12,615 bases of DNA from Synura sp. LO234KE (taxonomy: Eukaryota; Sar; Synurophyceae; Synurales; Mallomonadaceae). The position numbers and the translations under genes were made by a program. Within the stretch, counting starts at the first letter, position 1; each line of letters opens with the position of its first letter. The stretch lies in the NCBI GenBank assembly GCA_015143735.1, contig VKHC01000384.1, positions 1-12,615 of the forward strand. Direction: 5' to 3'. The notes under the pieces are model-generated. The model searched no databases and was not told the origin of the DNA. It saw nothing but the letters and a program-made list of their open reading frames with translations. Below, piece by piece: positions 10,001 through 12,615 of this stretch.

Positions 10001-11217
10001 GGGATGTATGTTGAAGCCGGAGAGAGGGTTGGTGTTGATGAGAAGGACGGTAAATATTGGACAGGAGATGTTGATGGACCTTGGAAAGGCGACACCTGAG
10101 GACTATTGGTTGGGATGTAAGTTGAAGCCGGAGAGAGGGTTGGTGTTGATGAGAAGGACGATGAATATTGGACAGGAGGTGTTGATGGACCTTGGAAAGG
10201 CGACGCTAGTGGACTATTGGTTGGGATGTAAGTTGAAGCCGGAGAGAGGGTTGGTGTTGATGAGAAGGACGGTAAATATTGGACAGGAGGTGTTGATGGA
10301 CCTTGGAAAGGCGACGCTTGAGGACTATCGGTTGGGATGTAAGTTGAAGCCGGAGAGAGGGTTGGTGTTGATGAGAAGGACGATGAATATTGGACAGGAG
10401 GTGTTGATGGACCTTGGAAAGGCGACGCTTGAGGACTATTGGTTGGGATGTAAGTTGAAGCCGGAGAGAGGGTTGGTGTTGAAGAGAAGGGCGGTGAATA
10501 TTGGACAGGAGATGTTGATGGACCTTGGAAAGGCGACGCTAGTGGACTGAAGACAGGAAAAACAGTCGGTGTTGAAGACATTTTACTCGTTGGATAAGGG
10601 GGCATCGTGGATTGAAAAGTAGCTGGGAAGGAAGTACTTGGATTTAATGTAGCCTTCAACGATGGGTATTTCGGTTGAATCAAAGTCGGATTCCCAGTTG
10701 GATAATATGAATGGTCCTCGTTTACCCCAGGAGCTGTAGTAGGGTAATACGGTGTAGTGGTAAACTTTCCGGAAGGATAATTGTTTGGAGATTCTGATAA
10801 ATGTTGCGTGGGTTGCACATTAGGATAATGTGAAGCTAGGTGTTGACCATGATACACCTGGCGATTCAACACAAATGTAGGTAATCCAGTTGGAAATGCA
10901 GTAATACTGCGAGGATGATTCGCCGAAGTAGGTAGCCCGGTAGGATAACTTGATATTTTTCCTGTACTTATATAACTAGCTATAGTGAAAAACTCTTCAT
11001 CAACAATACCTATATGAGCATCAGCTTTCCCTGCATCCAAGGATGAGCCAGATTTCAAAGCTGGAGCAAAATTGTTTCCTGGTCGCTTAATATAAGAAGA
11101 CGGGTTGAAGGGTCGCAGGACCTTTGGGATTGAAATCGACCTAAATTGATTTCCTAAAACGCTGGCTAAGAAGTGTTCCATCAATATACAAAATGAAAGA
11201 ATGGAAATGAAAGTCAT
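1425..11217 (-). CDS. Giant polycystin-1/PKDREJ-like multi-span receptor, 3 exons, 3216 aa: join(5269..11217, 4142..5209, 1425..4058)
   Basis: Three minus-strand open frames join in phase across two GT-AG introns (1983 + 356 + 877 codons), with no internal stop. Order of parts: signal peptide (1-22), Pro/Thr/Ser stalk (about 90-775) holding ten 37-residue repeats, a Cys-rich unit (about 780-935), an FN3-like unit (about 945-1050), beta-rich REJ/PKD-like units (about 1290-1790), Cys-rich and EGF-like modules (1834-1956), a GAIN/GPS-like segment (about 2000-2300), then about eight membrane spans (2340-3154) and a charged C-terminal helix. A TAA lies directly before the ATG at 11217 in the same frame, which fixes the start if no upstream exon exists. 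Polycystin-1 and PKDREJ share the REJ, GPS and multi-span order; the PLAT domain and a recognisable complete polycystin channel are missing. A plasma-membrane adhesion, recognition or mechanosensory role is inferred, not shown. The splicing model is strong; the family assignment is moderate. Confidence 0.85.
4059..4141 (-). other. Intron 2 (83 bp, phase 0, GT-AG)
   Basis: The donor is a consensus GTAAGT. The acceptor is CCTAACCTCAG|GTCATAAC, preceded by a pyrimidine-rich stretch and a CTAAC that could be a branch site, though it lies very close to the AG. Splicing joins Val2339 to Val2340 in phase and places the first hydrophobic span directly after the exon junction. If the intron is retained, the frame runs 15 codons past the junction to a TGA at 4094-4096, before any membrane span. 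Confidence 0.88.
4142..5209 (-). CDS. Exon 2: GAIN/GPS-like juxtamembrane segment (residues 1984-2339)
   Basis: This 356-codon exon holds a helical first part (about 1984-2075) and then a beta-rich, Cys-containing part. Near its end comes the Cys/Trp pattern expected of a GPCR proteolysis site: CLAW at 2258-2261, a further Cys in PQC (2272-2274), then TVCECTGSTGY (2284-2294), about 45 residues before the first membrane span. In adhesion receptors and polycystin-1 the GPS is C-x-C-x-H-L/x-T/S, with cleavage before the last residue. Here the position of the His is Gly and the cleavage-side residue is Thr, so autoproteolysis is doubtful. An acidic patch (DSEEDGG) follows. The exon ends at AATGTG|GTAAGT. 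The GAIN label rests on position and the Cys/Trp spacing, not on a profile search. Confidence 0.75.
5210..5268 (-). other. Intron 1 (59 bp, phase 0, GT-AG)
   Basis: On the minus strand the donor reads CAG|GTAAAT and the acceptor TGTGTACAG|GATTCC. Removing 59 bp joins Gln1983 to Asp1984 and opens a clean frame into exon 2: the 38 codons from 5209 to 5096 run without a stop straight into the long open frame that follows. If the intron is kept, translation reaches a TAA at 5224-5226 after 14 extra residues. The intron lies just after the EGF-like module. The branch site is not obvious. Confidence 0.85.
5269..11217 (-). CDS. Exon 1: signal peptide, mucin-like stalk, FN3/REJ/EGF-like ectodomain (residues 1-1983)
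   Basis: It starts with a hydrophobic signal peptide (MTFISILSFCILMEHFLASV, then LG). After about 70 ordinary residues come PTGxPT heptads (91-178), the 37-residue repeat array (224-593) and more Ser/Thr/Pro sequence (594-775). A Cys-rich globular unit follows (about 780-935). An FN3-like unit ends in the pattern GLYPSTRYDIYCYTES (1014-1029). REJ/PKD-like strands carry GFGGRPW (1305-1311), LSYSWQVFQG (1421-1430), RLGFSWSC (1522-1529) and VTWTCVSC (1621-1628), then a GPYGG...P..G....T.F.L...W.DD...PLYY block (1691-1729) like the segment after the core of animal REJ modules. A Cys-rich stretch (1834-1903) and an EGF-like module starting ECPHNCSGAGTC (1909-1956) close the exon. Many N-x-S/T sequons fit a glycosylated extracellular protein. 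It ends at CAG|GTAAAT after codon 1983. Confidence 0.88.
8908..9438 (-). repeat. Low-complexity Pro/Ser/Thr stalk, second part (residues 594-770)
   Basis: This is an irregular succession of SPS, TPS and APT triplets, with basic residues near its end (TPRPTRSPSRAPSVRPT). It lacks the exact 111-bp period of the neighbouring array but has the same composition, so it may be an older decayed form of the same kind of repeat. It leads to the final YPTGQPT motif and then the first globular Cys-rich unit. Confidence 0.8.
9439..10548 (-). repeat. Coding minisatellite: 10 tandem 111-bp units (37 residues each, residues 224-593)
   Basis: Each unit encodes a variant of SPQxSPFQGPSTSPVQY followed by a Pro/Ser/Thr stretch ending in STYIPTN. 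Because 111 is a multiple of three, every unit keeps the frame. The units near the downstream end of the protein repeat are almost identical at the DNA level: units 5, 8 and 9 read the same, and units 6 and 7 match each other and differ from those by one base (Val versus Ala). Units 1-4 and 10 are more diverged. The array forms an extended, probably O-glycosylated stalk; glycosylation is inferred from composition. Confidence 0.95.
10684..10947 (-). repeat. PTGxPT-type heptads in the N-terminal stalk
   Basis: Irregularly spaced short motifs occur here: YPTGLPT (91-97), FPTGLPT (108-114), YPNVQPT (131-137), YPSGKFT (147-153) and YPTGNPT (172-178). One more, YPTGQPT (765-771), stands on the far side of the minisatellite. 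Such motifs are common in secreted proteins predicted from stramenopile genomes and are the main taxonomic hint in the window. Their binding or structural role is not known to me. Confidence 0.75.
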
Positions 11218-11314
11218 TTAACTGGACAGACTTTGCGGTGTATGTGCTAAGCCTACCACTTTGTATTAAACCTGTGAATACGACGACTTTTCGGTTACAG
11301 AAAGAATAATGAGT

Positions 11315-11330
11315 AAACACGTACGTGTTT
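11315..11330. promoter_or_regulatory. Perfect 16-bp palindrome (aaacacgtacgtgttt) upstream of the receptor gene
   Basis: The sequence is its own reverse complement and lies 97 bp before the ATG at 11217, where a promoter or 5' UTR element would be expected. It contains two overlapping ACGT cores (CACGTACGTG). Dimeric bZIP and bHLH factors typically bind ACGT-centred sites, so a factor site is a reasonable inference. No clear TATA box or mapped transcription start supports it. Confidence 0.35.
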
Positions 11331-12360
11331 TTTGTATGGAATTCGAAATTTTTGATTACTACTGGGAAGTTATTCTTATGGTAATTTGAACACTTCTCCG
11401 AAAACATGTTTAATTCTTCATCAAATTATTCGCGTATTTCAATTATATGCGCGAAGTGTTTCGTTCATGTAAGTATGAACCTTAATTTAGATATTTACAT
11501 AAATTCCTGAAGTCATCGCAACTCGGTCTTTGAGGTCTTCGAGAGGAATATTAGTACTAAAATTTATGGCTAATTTCCCATAACAAATACAATTCGCTTT
11601 TTTGTCAGATTAAATGAAACTAATAATGTTGAAATAATTGCTTCCACCGCAACTTTCCTTTTTAAGATAAAGGGATTTATCGCGATTTGATATATGGCTA
11701 TATTTATTTCGCGTATACACTTGATACCTACATATGCCATACGGACATCTCATGTACTTATGTTTAGTCGACTATAATGTGCCATACTTGAATCTATAAT
11801 TATGGTTCTTGTAGCCTATGATTTGAGTAAGTCTATATTAAGTTCTATGGACATTTAGGAAAATATCTAATGAGAGATTGAGGCTACTTTTGCATCGCAT
11901 TATCGTACAAAGTTTTCCTTATGAAAGTTTTGCTCAATAGCGAAGAATCAATATGAACTGAAGGCTTGGGCACTGTGTAGCAGAAAGAGCCCCAAAAACA
12001 GTTTTCATAAAAAGATTAGTGAAGTGTGGTTAGATAACCTAATGAACCATTAATTAAGCTAGTTCTCCAGTATATATTGCCGAAAATCCTGTAGTTATTT
12101 AGTACGAAGAGAGGGAAATAAATGAAAAGTCAGCCCACGGAAATATACTTATATTCATGCTATCGAAGTGATTGCTTACAATTAGTTGTACTGCTACTAC
12201 TTAGCACTAAATATTTTATGGTTTTCCAAGTGGTTAAATCCTCGTGGTATGTTGATTTTGACGGTTTAAGAAGGACGACTGAGATAAATCAGACCAAGCA
12301 ATCCGAGAAAGAGAAACCCTCCTCAACACCACTGCCTAACAAACTAGATACCCTCCATGA

Positions 12361-12375
12361 ACCAACTGGCAAGCC
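12361..12375 (-). repeat. 15-bp inverted match, right copy
   Basis: This is the partner of 493-507, placed beyond the other end of the receptor gene and in opposite orientation, roughly 11.85 kb away. Both copies lie at the border between AT-rich intergenic DNA and a GC-rich outer segment. Confidence 0.4.
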
Positions 12376-12437
12376 GTGGAGCTGAGGGGAGAGATTCGAG
12401 TGAATGCACTCGGAGTGTCAACCACTTGTCACCAGTC

Positions 12438-12541
12438 CTCGACTATGATATCCCCCGACGACCCCGCCGGGAGTGGGGGGGGGGGCAGAGGGCTCGACTA
12501 CGATAGAAACCCGCTACTTTGCAGATAACCCCGCCGAGATA
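12438..12541 (+). repeat. Imperfect direct duplication with an 11-G run between the copies
   Basis: The first copy starts ctcgactatgata and ends ccccgccggga; the second starts ctcgactacgata and ends ccccgccgaga. The middle parts differ in length. Between them is an uninterrupted run of eleven G (12475-12485). Confidence 0.5.
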
Positions 12542-12615
12542 TGTGCAGTATACAACAGGGTCCTGGCGGGATCCCGCGCGTTGACCGGCGAGCGAGCAGG
12601 ACAACCTGTCAGAAT
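12445..12615 (+). CDS. Uncertain partial coding-like frame at the right edge, possibly broken at the G run
   Basis: A stop-free frame from 12449 reads TTIETRYFADNPAEICAVYN from about 12491 and continues to the window edge with a composition that looks coding. An ATG at 12445 opens a different frame (MISPDDPAGSGGGG) that stops at a TAA (12526-12528) after the G run. The two frames are offset by one base across the eleven-G tract, so a length change of that tract would join them. This could be the start of a gene or of a mobile-element frame, with a homopolymer length error or a real frameshift. I recognise no family. Confidence 0.25.

Larger units (their letters stand above)
11218..12440. other. 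AT-rich upstream region of the receptor gene
   Basis: It contains the putative promoter and 5' UTR of the minus-strand gene next to 11217, including the palindrome at 11315-11330. Beyond that I see no gene, RNA gene or repeat array until about 12360, where an inverted match to the left edge (12361-12375) and a small hairpin, cgagtg-aatg-cactcg (12397-12412), occur. A short + strand frame at 12122-12385 has no recognisable content. Confidence 0.5.

Noticed and set aside
9439-10548. Regular repeats that might suggest a CRISPR array
   Set aside because: Units are directly adjacent with no unique spacers, and the array is coding in a eukaryotic gene.
9444-10550. A 368-codon + strand frame made of regular repeats (LKPERGLVLMRR type)
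   Set aside because: It is the antisense of the coding minisatellite. A 111-bp period keeps several frames open on both strands, and the sense frame continues through 1983 codons with a signal peptide.
11141-11407. Minus-strand frame of 88 codons overlapping the receptor start
   Set aside because: It is out of frame with the receptor and in AT-rich upstream DNA; no domain or signal supports it.
12122-12385. + strand frame of 87 codons with a hydrophobic stretch
   Set aside because: It is in AT-rich intergenic DNA, its end overlaps the inverted repeat match, and nothing in it is recognisable.
12390-12420. gattcgag followed by a small hairpin, reminiscent of a tRNA T-arm
   Set aside because: No matching acceptor, D or anticodon arms can be built around it.

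Overview
The window is eukaryotic and is dominated by one very large protein-coding gene on the minus strand, running from about 11217 down to 1425. Three long open frames can be joined through two short GT-AG introns, both phase 0, into a single product of 3216 residues. It has a signal peptide, short introns, stalk heptads of the PTGxPT type, and an ectodomain with FN3-like, REJ/PKD-like and EGF-like parts followed by a GAIN/GPS-like segment and several membrane spans. These point to a stramenopile (heterokont) alga or related protist. That placement is an inference from architecture, and no species is claimed.

Layout. Positions 1-513 are GC-rich and hold a stop-free partial frame (170 codons, + strand) of uncertain meaning. 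Positions 514-1424 are AT-richer with no convincing gene, but they include the second copy of a diverged direct repeat whose first copy lies at 326-410. Positions 1425-11217 hold the giant receptor-like gene: exon 3 (membrane part, 1425-4058), intron 2 (4059-4141), exon 2 (GAIN/GPS-like, 4142-5209), intron 1 (5210-5268) and exon 1 (signal peptide, mucin-like stalk and most of the ectodomain, 5269-11217). Exon 1 contains ten copies of a 111-bp (37-residue) coding minisatellite at 9439-10548. Positions 11218 to about 12440 are AT-rich upstream and intergenic DNA with a perfect 16-bp palindrome about 100 bp before the start codon. From about 12370 the sequence is GC-rich again, with a short direct duplication, an 11-G run and a coding-like partial frame that runs off the right edge.

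Functional picture. The order signal peptide, Pro/Thr/Ser stalk, FN3-like and REJ/PKD-like modules, EGF-like module, GAIN/GPS-like segment and multi-span membrane region resembles polycystin-1/PKDREJ-type receptors. The protein differs in lacking a recognisable PLAT domain after the first span, in having a degenerate GPS site, and in ending with a reduced membrane region that I cannot equate with a full polycystin channel. A surface role in adhesion, recognition or mechanosensing is inferred. The introns fall at module boundaries, and retaining either one would give a secreted ectodomain without membrane spans.
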